Source: Mycogone perniciosa (taxonomy: Eukaryota > Ascomycota > Sordariomycetes > Hypocreales > Hypocreaceae). Taken from it: DNA of 64,000 nt. Under the pieces are notes generated by a model, which had not been told where the DNA came from, did no database searches, and was given only the letters and a program-made list of their open reading frames with translations. A program made the position numbers and the translations under genes. How positions within the stretch are numbered: the first letter of the stretch is position 1; each line of letters begins with the position of its first letter. Shown here piece after piece: positions 32,056-43,225 of the stretch. Location: assembly GCA_025331125.1 (NCBI GenBank), contig JAOALB010000079.1, positions 43,070 to 107,069 of the forward strand, given 5' to 3'.

Positions 32056-32816
32056 GATGATGGTAAAGATGCCCAAGTTCGTTTGATGTTGCAAAGTTTA
32101 TGATTTGAGGTCATCGGTGGGGATTCCAAGACTTTATACTCCAAATCAATGTCAATCGACTTCCAATTCTGAAGCTTATACAAAGAAAGGACTGGTACAC
32201 AGTGTGGGGGACTATAAGAGCGAGCTTCTGTACACAACAAACCCACTATTCTTACCGCAATCTTTTGGTACCCAGCTAACGCCGTGACAGTGCGAACAGC
32301 TGCTCCTCCATACTGCTACGCCAATCGGCCTGTAAGTGGGCAAGTGGGAGGCTTGCATACAAGCTTAACAAATCGTCATCTGCATCAGTGCTTTTTTTCA
32401 TTTGTTGAGTGAACGTGCTTTGGAATGAAATGCTTGGCTCATTGACGTATTAGTCAGGATATGTCTCCATATCTCACTTCTGAAGCGGCATTTCGCAGAT
32501 CAATTCTCGGACTTCGGGGCTCCGGTGGGCTCCAGCTGCATCTCTTCAGGGTGCCAAGCATCTCTGGGATCCCGTCTTTTATATCATGGTGCTTGATGTT
32601 GACTTTAGAGATTACTCAACAGGACCGTTCTGAGAGGTAATGATTTGTAAACAATTAGTCAGTCAGGGAAAAAAACTAAGACGGAGAGTAATACGGAGTA
32701 GTCATGTCAACAAACCGCGTGTGTGGTGTTGATATGATGCTCCATAGCCATTGGTGATACTACTATACCCTGTCTTCCCCCATCAATGTTCTCTTCGGTA
32801 AGCAAAGACCGCCATC
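32056..32816. other. Intergenic between GST and MYND genes
   Basis: It contains the GST promoter region and the 3' side of the MYND gene. No gene is seen. TACGGAGTA occurs at 32692-32700. Confidence 0.6.
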
Positions 32817-35207
32817 CTACTTCCCTCCCTTCTTCTTGCTCTTCTTCTTCTTTGGCTTCTTCGGCTTCTTTTTAGCCTTGTCATCTTCTTTCGCTGTCGC
32901 ATCCTTCGATCCGTCGTTTGCGTCAGTGCAGTCCTCGTCGTCACTCATCTTGATATCATCGAGACTTCCATTGTCTTCAGTGGCATCTTCTGGCGTCTCG
33001 ATGGCTGGATCATTGCCGTCCCCGAGCTTCGACCCACCATCCTCCTTATCTTCGGTGGATGATTCAGGTTCATAGTCCGGATGAGGGAAAATCTGACCAT
33101 CACAGACGGCGATGCCGTACCACTTGAGCCACTCCTTACGACTGAAATCCTCAGTCCTCTTCCATTCCATCCATCGTTCCGGCATGTTGTCGGCCCAACC
33201 GACCCAGCGATTAAAGTCTCGCGTTGTTGGGCTATCATGCTTTGCATGAACCAGTCTGTTGGGCCATCTGCGGGCAATTGTATTCTTGGACTTCACTTGC
33301 ATACCCAGCAGTCCAGTTGTCATAACGCTGCGCACTTCTTTGGACTTGTTGCGAGGATCAAGAGCGAGGAAATCGTGTGGGGGGGAGTTCAAGAAGCTAT
33401 TAAACCGTTATTAGCAACAAAAATGGAGGCCCATATGGGTAGTGACACTCACCGGTCAGAAAACTGGTCCCAGCTACGCCACATCAAGAGACCGATCCGT
33501 CGACGCATAGTTACAGCAAGTCGGTTCTGGTCAGTTGCAATCCCCACAGGTGGAACATGCTTGTCCAGTGGAGTATTCGAAAAGGCATCCACCAATAAAT
33601 CTTCATCCGCCAGCTGCTTCTGGAGAGAGGGGAGCGGCTGTGTCACGCTCTCACGTGTAATAGTCAACATTGTTGCGAACGGGTTTTCGTCCTGGTGACG
33701 CAAAAACCTGCTGAAGGCGACAAAGCACACTAAAGGAGCGACATCCCAGAGGTCTCCGACCTTTCATTATTAGCACAAGCATTCATTAAACACATTTGAA
33801 GGGGAAAATTGCTAGGGATAGATACCTCGATCCGGTCAAACGCGAGTGGACCGTGTGATCCATAAGTCCGATAGATAAAGCCCGGAAGTTGTTCAGGCTC
33901 CTGAGCGTTGACATGAATCGACAGCGACACGTCTCTGAGTCTGAGCTGAAACTTGACGAGCAGATGACGGACATAAAAGAACATTTTTCCGTAGACGTCA
34001 TTTGGAGCAGGACAATCCTGGTAATCAAGCAATTCCATCGGCCACTCACAAAGGGGCTCTGCTGTGGCACCAGCGGCAAAGCCATCTGTAGCAGTGAACA
34101 AAATCCTGTGACGAGTGAGAGTTGAATAAGACCCAAGTTCTCGGAGGAATACTTACGGGTTTAGGACGTCGAAGCCATCTCGAGGATGACCATATGGCAA
34201 AAGGATTCCATCTTGTCGCCACTTCATCATCCCCGCCGCTCGAGCTCGAGTCATCCTCGCTAAAGCTCGCCCCAACGGCTCACCAAATTTCTTCAAGTCC
34301 AGAAGCCTGAGAAGCTGTGCATTTTCATGGCTCATGGAAGGTATTGCAAGGAATTTCCGAAGGCTCAACCACTCATTGTAATTCAGGTCAATCTTCAATT
34401 CAGCATTCGGAGTGGCCCAGCTTCCTCTACAGTAATCTCCCGGCGTGGCACCCGAGTTGTAGAAGTCGTCGACGTCGGCAAAAAGCCTTTCCAGAGGGCG
34501 CCCCACCACTTTCTCGATATACTGATATTGTTCGGTGGTCATCTTGGCAGAGTACCACAGATGCACAACCGCTTCGGCGTTGAGAGCTGGATCTTGCGTG
34601 CGGTCAAAAAGTAGGAGCAACGAGAACAGTGTCCGGACGACGTGCGGCGCGGACACCTCAGAAATCACTACATTGAACTTGGGAGACGCTGTCTCTGGAA
34701 GATTAACAACCGAATAGATGATGTGTCGTAGTGATGAATCTAGGGAGCGTTACCAAAACGTCCGTGTCTATAGTTCTGATTAGGAATTAGGGGAGGGGAG
34801 GACTCACTGCCACTCAAGAGAATATTCAACGTCTCGCTATAGTACGCTCCCTCGTTCTTCTCAAGGTTCAAAATATCCGTCGCGGCGTACTCGCCCCAAA
34901 ACCGCACGCCGTTGAAGACGGGCTGTTCGAAATCAGATTGATCAGTCGGGTCATGCTGGATGTCCTTCGAACAGGTCGCCTTGTGGTCTTCCCAGTGCGC
35001 CTGCCGGCATACTTCGTCGCAGTACTTTTCTCATCATCAGCTAGCTGAACAGGGGCAAACAACTTGACGACGCTGACATACAGAAACGAGTAGACACTTT
35101 GGACAGTGAATATGAGGAGTCCCTGGACAAGGCTTGTCATCTTTGTCACGAGCCGAGCAGGTTGGCTGCGTGAGGGGAAGCAGTTCTTCTTCCAAGTCGA
35201 TAGCCAT
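32817..35207 (-). CDS. MYND zinc-finger protein with DUF4470-like domain
   Basis: Six exons (35207-35082, 35024-34808, 34739-34157, 34105-33826, 33760-33453, 33396-32817) join in frame to 697 residues. The N-terminus has a MYND finger: C17, C27, C35-x2-C38, C44-x3-C48, His56-x3-C60, with intron 1 inside it. It is followed by LRHIIYSVVNLPETASPKFNVVISE, the start of a DUF4470-type domain. A long helical middle and an acidic region (about 590-660) end in a Lys-rich tail (KAKKKPKKPKKKKSKKKGGK). MYND fingers bind proline-rich partners; the role of this fungal family is unknown. The basic tail may direct it to the nucleus, which is inference. Confidence 0.85.
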
Positions 35208-35682
35208 GATACCAAAGAAATCGTGCTCTCTAAAGTAGAAATCGTATTAGCAGCAAACAGGAGGGGATGTGATGGGATTCAGGGGCGTCCAACAGAGTCA
35301 GTATTGCAAAAATGAGGAAGAGGGAAAATGGTGACAACAGGAGAAAGCAGAAATGGGGAAGCCGAAGCAGCGGAAGCCTCAGGTCCTCAGGTGGTGGGCA
35401 ACTGCAAGAGCCGCGGAACCGTTAGGGAACCGCGCAGCTGGAACTGGAACTTCTCGCCTATTTCTATTTTATTTTTTTCACGCTTGGAGCCGTTGGTCGA
35501 TTCGATACTCTACCAAAGAATCCCCAAGGCGGAAAACACCGTGAACAGACATTAGTCATTATGCGGCCAGCTTCTAATACCAAATCTCCAAATAGTAAAC
35601 GGTCCTCATTCTCGGAAGAAGCCGCCAAAACCGCCGCTATGCCACCAAGTCTAGAGAGTGAAAGAAACAACGGCTGCCCCCC
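35208..35682. other. Intergenic between MYND and FEX genes
   Basis: It holds the promoter side of the MYND gene and the 3' side of the FEX gene. Nothing else is supported. Confidence 0.6.
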
Positions 35683-37164
35683 TTATGGGAGGACGCATTG
35701 CAAGGCACTAAAGCCATCGCTCCATCTAAGGCCTCCCATGATGGCGATCATCACCCCCAGGGCCACCACCACACTGCTTGCCCCGTAGATGTACGCGTTC
35801 TTCCGCTTGAGACTGCTCAGTTCGGCTACCCACGTCGAAATCGTCGTCAGGCACCCGCAGAACCCGTCCTCAATGCCCTGAAGCACCTGGCACCCGATTA
35901 CTCCTCCAAGGGGCACATGCGCAATGTCCCACGACATGCCTAATATCGCTGTCCCCAGCACATTGGCAACGAATGTCCCTAACGGGAATGAAGCAATCTT
36001 CCCGTTCAGATGTACCGAGAGATAAAACCTCATAAGGCAGCCCAATGGTCCAAAGACTATAGCAAATAGAATCTTGCCACGCCACTCATTGTGTGGTGGA
36101 AAGATGGCCAGCAAAACAGCCCCAAGCCAACATCCCCAGCCTAGCAACACTGCAAGGGGATCAAGAATCTTGCGTGTGATGGGATATGGTATTGAGGGGG
36201 TTAACCGCTCGGACGCAATGGCCAGATGTGCCCCAACAAACAACCCAGCTAGCGAAAGAGACACCGTCGTGATAATGACAGCCAACAGTGCCATGAACGA
36301 ATATCCGCCATTCCTGTCAGGAGAACCCAGCCCAGGGGTGACAATCTCATTCGATAACGCCAAGAATATATCCCGAATGAAACTCGAGAAGCTCGTAAAG
36401 CTGCCACAAAAGCCAGTCGCCAGGCCGATATACAGCGGGATGGTCTTTTTCGTTGCTAAATGCGCCTTCTTCGCCGCAACCAGATCTATGGCCTGTCGTT
36501 CCTGTCCCGAGCCGCTCTCCCCGTTGGGTTTCGTATCCTTGGCTTGTGCAATCAGTTGGTCATATGTCGGCGTCCCCCACTCGTGGCGAAACAACATGTG
36601 GTCCTCGGATAGAAAACCCATGATCAGACTGCCACCGAAGTTGGCCCAGATGGTGCTGAATATAACAGGGGTGCCGGGGTATGTCGTCAACGCTGTCAAA
36701 CCCACACGCGCAAGTGTACCAAGGATGGCGAAGAAGACCAGATACGACAGTGTATAAATCTGAGTCGCCAGCCTTGACACGGTTCTCTCCCCGGCGTCTT
36801 CTGCCGTCTCGATATCAGGTTGCGCCTCTGTAGTAGCATCCTGTATTCTTTGTTCCTCTTGATCGCGACGTCTCGCCTCTTCAAAGCTCCGATGCGTGTA
36901 TATGGGCGCTTCAATAACATTCTCTACCGGACCCGTAGCCGCCAGTTCGTCGAGATTGGTCCAGCTGCCCGGGGCATCGTAGTTCCCTGCGTCAACACCG
37001 GATCCGCGACTGCTTTCACCAATTGGCGCGCTTCCTGTCGCATCGGAGCCGGAGAGCTGGACCGGCGCTATAGGAGCAACATCGTCAATGTTGCGATACG
37101 ATTCGGGAGCATCGTAAGCAGCCGAAGAAGATCGAGGGCTCGGTTCGCGCGCCGAGGAATTCAT
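35683..37164 (-). CDS. FEX: Fluoride exporter FEX (fused tandem CrcB domains)
   Basis: An intronless frame of 493 residues starts at the ATG at 37164. After a soluble N-terminal tail of about 135 residues come two CrcB halves. The first has AILGTLARVGLTAL, IWANFGGSLIMGFL and the phenylalanine-box motif GFCGSFTSFSSF (251-262). The second has GPLGCLMRFYLSVHLNG, FPLGTFVANVLGTAILG and GFCGCLTTISTWVAEL (434-449). In yeast, FEX channels export fluoride across the plasma membrane and the two halves form an antiparallel pseudo-dimer. The N-terminal tail contains a repeated unit (YDAPESYRNIDDVA near 17 and YDAPGSWTNLDELA near 62), not needed for transport as far as is known. Confidence 0.95.
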   Translation of the reverse strand: MNSSAREPSPRSSSAAYDAPESYRNIDDVAPIAPVQLSGSDATGSAPIGESSRGSGVDAGNYDAPGSWTNLDELAATGPVENVIEAPIYTHRSFEEARRRDQEEQRIQDATTEAQPDIETAEDAGERTVSRLATQIYTLSYLVFFAILGTLARVGLTALTTYPGTPVIFSTIWANFGGSLIMGFLSEDHMLFRHEWGTPTYDQLIAQAKDTKPNGESGSGQERQAIDLVAAKKAHLATKKTIPLYIGLATGFCGSFTSFSSFIRDIFLALSNEIVTPGLGSPDRNGGYSFMALLAVIITTVSLSLAGLFVGAHLAIASERLTPSIPYPITRKILDPLAVLLGWGCWLGAVLLAIFPPHNEWRGKILFAIVFGPLGCLMRFYLSVHLNGKIASFPLGTFVANVLGTAILGMSWDIAHVPLGGVIGCQVLQGIEDGFCGCLTTISTWVAELSSLKRKNAYIYGASSVVVALGVMIAIMGGLRWSDGFSALQCVLP

Positions 37165-38001
37165 TGTTGGTTCGTGTTTGGCTTTTCAGGGACGTGGTTT
37201 CTCGTACACGGTGTTTGGAAATCGTATATTTAGGAATACCTAGGCACAAGGCCTAGATCAAGCCACAACACCCATCATATTCTATGTGCTTCGCGCCCGT
37301 GTGGCAAAAGATACCATCATGATGATCCTACTCCGTCGGCCACGCCGTTGACAGTCCGAAGTTCGGCGCGAAGAGTGCCGAGAATCAGCCGATGGATTGG
37401 GGTTGTCTCGGTGGATGCCGAAGTCTCCGCGACAAGCTATGGAACACAATCTCAAGCACACCGCCATGACGACGATTCGTTTGGTTTCAAAGACATTCCT
37501 CCCGTGTCAATCTCGACGGATTCCATGCTAAAAATGAATAAAAAAGGCTCTTTATTTGCGGATACGAATGGGGCCGTTTAGGGGCTCCCTGCAGCCTTGA
37601 TACCAAATGGAGCGCCAAGATCGAAAGCCGAGCTGGGGTCTGACGGGACTCTCCGAAGCCCGTCTTTGGACTCGTTTTGGAGTTCTGGAGCTCTCCACTC
37701 GAGATTGACGATTGGGGATCGATCCTATCCTCACAGGGACACCCCGCCCCCACCTCCAGATGGCAGTGGCCCAACTATCCCCGTAATGCAGCCCGTATCG
37801 TCTCGGTAGGCCTGCTATTAATCTACCAAGAGCCGTCCGCTGTTTCTCTCCTCCTCTCGTCTTCTTCTTCTTCTCTCTCTCTCTCTTCTCTCTCCCCCTC
37901 TTCTCTCTCCCCTTGGCCTTGTCCCAGCACCCGTTGGTGCTCTATTCTATCACATCACGAACACTATACCCCTATCCTCGTTTACACGTGCCTCCTCCAC
38001 A
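37165..38001. promoter_or_regulatory. Divergent promoter region, FEX and UPRT genes
   Basis: The two genes are transcribed away from each other from this 837-bp stretch. The UPRT side carries a pyrimidine tract of about 70 bases ending roughly 90 bp before the ATG, a common feature of well-expressed fungal promoters. Confidence 0.6.
37841..37914 (+). repeat. CT-rich pyrimidine tract
   Basis: Long run of C and T with (CTT)n and (CT)n parts, directly upstream of the UPRT gene. Confidence 0.85.
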
Positions 38002-38816
38002 ATGACGTCCTTCCCATCCAATATCCACGTCTCCCAACACCCCAGCTTGCTGGCCAAGCTCAGCCAGCTACGCTCCAAGTCCGCCAGCTCCAGGGAGGTC
38101 CAATCTCTAGTCCATGAGATCTCCCTCATCGTCGCCTGCGAGGCCCTAAGCAAGGCTATAACACCAACCCCGGGACCAAAGGTAAGCCCTGCCTCCATAT
38201 CCCGGTATAACCAAACCGTCTGTATAGTATGCTGACCCCGGATCTACAGGATCAAACACCCCTTGGCTTCGAATACACAACTGTAGCCTCCGAGCCCAGC
38301 ACCATGTGCATAGTCCCCATCCTCCGCTCAGGCCTCGGCATGGTCGAAGGTCAGCCATACATGCACTTACTACTCATATCTCCAGTTCACCCCGGCTAAT
38401 CAGTCCCAGCCGTGCAAACAATGCTGCCCAACGCCGTCCCCGTCCACCACCTCGGCATGTACCGCGAGCCAACGACCCTCGACCCCGTCGAATACTACAA
38501 CAATCTCCCCCATCACATCACCTCTTCCAAGGACGGCAGCAACCCCAGTTCTCTCGCCATTCTCGTCGACCCCATCATCGCTACCGGTGGTACTTGCGCC
38601 GCTGCCATCTCAACCCTGCGCGAGTGGGGTGCCAAGCGTGTCATCGTCATGGCCGTTCTGGGCGCCGAGGAGGGTGTCAGGAAAGCCGCTGCGGAGTGGC
38701 CTGAGGGCACGGAGATTTGGATCGCCGGCGTGGATAAGGAGTTGACGAGAGACGGCATGTTGAAGCCTGGTTTAGGTGATGTTGGAGACCGCCTGTTCTT
38801 GACCATTGGAAAATAG
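38002..38816 (+). CDS. FUR1: Uracil phosphoribosyltransferase
   Basis: Exons 38002-38181, 38250-38349 and 38404-38816 give 230 residues. It starts MTSFPSNIHVSQHPSLLAKL with the usual HP..K..LR..., has IVPILRSGLGMVEGVPAVQTM and carries the PRPP-binding loop ILVDPIIATGGTCAAAI (Asp149, ATGGT at 153-157). The C-terminus has IWIAGVDKELTRDGMLKPGLGDVGDR, matching the uracil-binding end of the family. The enzyme salvages uracil to UMP with PRPP in the cytosol; loss of the yeast homologue FUR1 gives 5-fluorouracil resistance. Introns are 68 and 54 nt. It converges on the ligase IV gene, 138 bp away. Confidence 0.95.
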
Positions 38817-38954
38817 ATGGTGATGCTATTGGGGGGAACGGGGATGTTATTGAAAGTTATGTACTAAGCAGGCGTGTGATAAAGCTGACAACATCATGAA
38901 TTCGTACATTATGTTAATACAACAATACCCTAAACGAAGAACGCTTCCAGGTCA

Positions 38955-41900
38955 TTATTGGATGGAGTACTGCTCCTCATCCAGCAACGTCTTTTCTCTC
39001 CAGCTATCCTGCACCCACATCCCATCAACTATCCTCGGCATCACTCTCCGGGAGCTGAGTTCCTTGCGTAACGCCTGGGTTGCCTCCCCAACTGCCATGG
39101 GGTCCTCTCCAGCCACCACGACATGAGTCAGTGATGAATCACTCACGCCGTCTCGACACATACCACCCCCGTACTTGACGTACCGCTCCAACTTATAAAC
39201 AAGATCCTTGCTTGCGGCATCCACGGCATGGAAATGGACAATACACCGCTGAAACATAAAGCTTCGCAGATGCGACAAATCCTTCCCGTGTTGCTCTAGT
39301 TGCTCCAAGAATTCCGCTTTGTTGAAAGATTCGAGACTCTCGAGCTTCGGCATATCTTGAAGAAGTTCCCTTAATTCGTCGACTGACACATCTCGTGCAA
39401 AGCTGTCTCCGTACTGATCTGTGTTCTGCGACGCCGCTGCCTTCAAGTCATCAGTGACGTGAAGCAAGTGAGTATCTTCGTATGGTAGGAGAAATCCTCC
39501 ATCAGGCTGCTCCAGACAGTCTTTGATCCATTTTGGGCGGATAATGTCGACATCACCGCTCTTGATCAGACTTGCAACTTTCACGACGTTCTTGTCCGCA
39601 ATGAGCACCATGTTTGTTCCTGCAGCGGCTCGCTGTGAAATTGACCCTCCATTCTCCTTGAGGATGGTTTCCAATTGTGTCTTCGTCTTCTTGTAGGGCT
39701 TGTTCGAATCAGAAAGCACACAAAACTCAAGGCCCTCGAAAACCTTAGACTTTTCTCCCTTATGCTCCACGGGTGCTGTGTCATCCCCTGCGATCACAAT
39801 TTCTCGTTTAACCCGTTTCGGTTTCCGCCTTTTCTTGTCTTCCACTGTCATTTCTTTCTCCTTTGACTCTTCGTCGACTCTCTGCTTCAATTCTTGGAAT
39901 TCCTCCAGCGACAGAGCAGTATCCCACCTGCGATCCAGTCGCAGTCGTCGGAATCGGGGGAATCGAAGAGTGAAACCTCGAGCAAACTGATCTGAAGGGC
40001 CCACACTGGCTGCTTTCACCGATACCACGACTGAGTCTTTTGGACGAATCCATACATCTGGTCGTTCATATTGTTTAGCCTCGCCACCCCCAAGCTCAAT
40101 GTACTCAGACGGTGGGTTCTTCTGGTCCCATTCAATCCATTTGCCGTCTGTCCGATGCCGAATTTCAGCGTAGTCTTCTCCGCGAAACCCGCCGCCGACT
40201 TTGAAGAAACTAAAACATTTCTCGGGATTGGCACCCGCTTGGATGTGATTCTGAGTAACCCGGAGGCCGCATAGGAAGCTCGATAATATCCCACCACGTT
40301 TTCCAGAGCCATAGTAGCCCCCAATAATGACGCAGTCGAGAGACTCGCCAAATTCTGACATATACTCTGGTTTGACCTTGAGCCAGTCATCGTTTCGGCT
40401 GTTTAGGCGATACATGGACCGTGGGTTCTTCAGAACAAGACCCTCTGATGCGTTGGCAACCACTTCTCTTAAGAGAGGCTCGATTGCATCTGCTGAAGTG
40501 GCGCTCGTATACGTATGGATCTCAAGTCGTCGATGAACAGGTTTGATTGCCTTCTCCAGAGCATGGTGACGGTCACGAAGTGTGTACTGCGTCAGTTGCT
40601 TGTCATTCAGGTACAGGATATCGAACACTCGGAAGAAGGGACGATGACCAGCAGCGTCCGAGTTGGATTTGTTTTGTTGTTCCGCAATCGCAGCCGTCTT
40701 CAATGTCCCAAAAGGTACTATTTTATCAACGCCCATGTCCCAGGTGATCATCTCGCCATCCAGAATCAGGTTCCGCACCCCAGATGCAAACGCGTCCTTG
40801 AGGTATCTCGTCAAACTTGAATTGTCATCAAGCAGCCCATTGCCGTAAAGGTAGGTATAGTCCTTGGCCTTTCTCGACCAGAAGCAAAACTTTCGACCAC
40901 CAGGATGGTCGGCATCTTCAATCATGTGCATCTGTATTCGCTCGCCATCAAGCTTTTCCTCGATCCAGAATTCAGGATCATCTTCTGTCGGGCGCAATAG
41001 CTCGGTCATCTTTTGGAATGACGCTGGCATCTGAAACTGTGCCAGCTGGGGCTGGAAGCACTGCATCAAGGACATTCCCGCCTCTTCCTGCTCGAGTCTC
41101 AATTCAGGGTCGTAAAGCTCCCAGCACACACGCCTCAGACTTGACGAAACACTGAATAAGGCTTCGCCATCAGGATGCCATAAATAAAGGAAGGTCTTCT
41201 CAGTCGCGCCAACTTTCATTTGCTTCAACACAATGCGAATCAGCCACATAAGCTCTTCTGCATTCATGCGATTGTAAAATGTCTCGAAGATGCGCAGATT
41301 TTCGGCTTCGCCTGCTGATGCGGCCAGTTTGTCCAACTGTTCATTGACTTCAGCGATGGTCATGTCTCCCACTTCGGTGCGCATAGGTCGCTTGGAGATG
41401 ACCTCGAAACATCGGCCCGCGAAATCGCCAGCAAGACGGGACGCTGTCGTCTGTCCAGGAAGCTTCCAGTGCAGAAGATTGTAGCCATCCTCAGAATTTT
41501 TGTCGATTTTCATAAGCTTGACGAGTAGCTTCCCTATAGCATTCTCTTTCAAGCCGTAAACGCCGCGATCGCGGTCTTTGTCGGGGAGGATAAGCCGCAA
41601 TGCGGGATAGATGTCGTCGCCAACTTCTTTTCGCCATCGGGTGATGAACCTCTCAATGATATGCCGGCGCTGTTCTTGTGGTGATAAGTGATTAACACCA
41701 TGCGGTCCCTTCTTGCTAACCGCGCCACCAGACGGCTGCTTTTTATTTTCATTCAATGGGTTGAATAACTCCCGAAACAACTCTGAGAACTTGAGCGTCT
41801 TGGAGTGGTTCCTCGGTTTGTTGGGATACCTGGACCCGCATTAGCAGCACAACGTCTGGCGATTTGCAGACAAACCGACTTTTGTCCCAGTTCCTCCTTG

Positions 41901-41989
41901 GTTATCCCAACCGATCCATATTGTATTTCTTCCTCTCTCAGCGCATCCTCATCGGGTGACTTGCGCTCTCTCGCCTTGAACTGGCTCAT
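38955..41989 (-). CDS. LIG4: DNA ligase IV
   Basis: Two exons (41989-41880 and 41829-38955) give 994 residues. Intron 1 (50 nt, donor GTCGGT) joins ELGQK to YPNKPRNHSKTLKFSELF, the conserved start of fungal ligase IV. The catalytic motif EEKLDGERIQMH places the adenylated lysine at about 329. The motifs ILDGEMITWD, EGLVLKNP and DWLKVKPEY follow. Two BRCT domains occupy about 715-825 and 850-990; the region between them binds XRCC4/Lif1 in the family. It seals double-strand breaks by non-homologous end joining in the nucleus. Length is normal. Confidence 0.96.
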
Positions 41990-43225
41990 TGTGTGTTTGA
42001 CGGACTAATCCTCCTACACAATTAAGTACTTTGAAGCCTCAAGACCATATTATGCCAAAATTGAGTAGTTGTATATGAGAAGAAGAGTAAATTGGGGGGA
42101 AATACTGTTGTTTGGTCAAGTCAGAGAGTCGCGCCTCTTGTGGGACTTGAACATGCAGCGCGAATAGCAGTGTGAGGTCATCAATACTAGGCAGATGTGG
42201 AGCTTTGGGAACTGCTGCCTACGAGAACAATCGCGTTCGCGCGCTTATGTAATCGACACCCCTTAAGCACAACCCGTCTCGGCATATCCGTTTACACCTT
42301 CAATCTTCCACATATTATTATCCCAATTCCCAAGTTTATCGAATATTAAATCATCTCCGCGTTCCTTGGAATTAAGGTGATCAAGCTTGAAACAAGACAC
42401 TATCGGGGTGGTGCTCAATCATCATCCGTCACGATTGACTGCAAGATGATGTTCAACAGACCTCTTCTCAGGATCCCCGGGTTGAGTGTGCTACTGATCG
42501 CTCGCCATGTGACAACTAACTCTCCCTTTCAGTCCTATACTTCTTGAAGAGATACCATGTGCAATTTCGTGGTTTGAAAAGGCCGATCTCGCTCCATCTT
42601 TGGTGGCTTGTTCATGCCCAACCGAGAGCACCAAGCAGCCAAAACAACACAAACAGTGCACAGTAACACTCGGGTTCTTTTCTTAGATCAATGATGATAC
42701 AGAACCACAAATACGCTCTTGGCGAGGAGACAGCATTGAATCACAATTCAGCGTCTCAATTCAATCATGCCCAGTACGACCCGACCTACCATAGCCCCAG
42801 AGGACAGTGTCACCAAATCACATCGCAAACTCGCCAGTCCCTCTGGTTTGCTGTCCTCCCGTCCTTCCACAGAATCGACTCTCCTAGCCATTTGCCGTTT
42901 CAAATCTCCAAGTGGAAAGAATTGCTCAAACCCGATCATTGTGCTAGAGGCAAGTGTTCCCCTTTGGTGAACCTTCCCGGTGTCCCTCGCGAACAGAACA
43001 TTTTTATCCAGAACAGTGGACATGCCTCATCTATAAAATTCAGCCCTTTTTCGCGTCCAGCTATCACGGAGATTGCGTATGGCAGTTGTGCCAGCATTCA
43101 GTCCTACAGATTGTATTCTCATATAAGTCCTCTTTTGCTCCACGCGCCCCCTTTTGGCGGCCTCTGCTTCGGTTCAACTATCAATTCATCAAGCCAAATA
43201 TCAGAAGAGAAACCCTCTCGCAAGC
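41990..43225. other. Divergent intergenic, ligase IV and amidoligase genes
   Basis: About 1.2 kb holding both promoters. Open frames on both strands near 42690-43250 have no motifs and overlap each other, so I do not call them. Confidence 0.6.

Noticed and set aside
42131..42165. tRNA-like TTCAAGTCC on the minus strand
   Set aside because: The flanking bases do not form a T stem, and no anticodon arm is visible.
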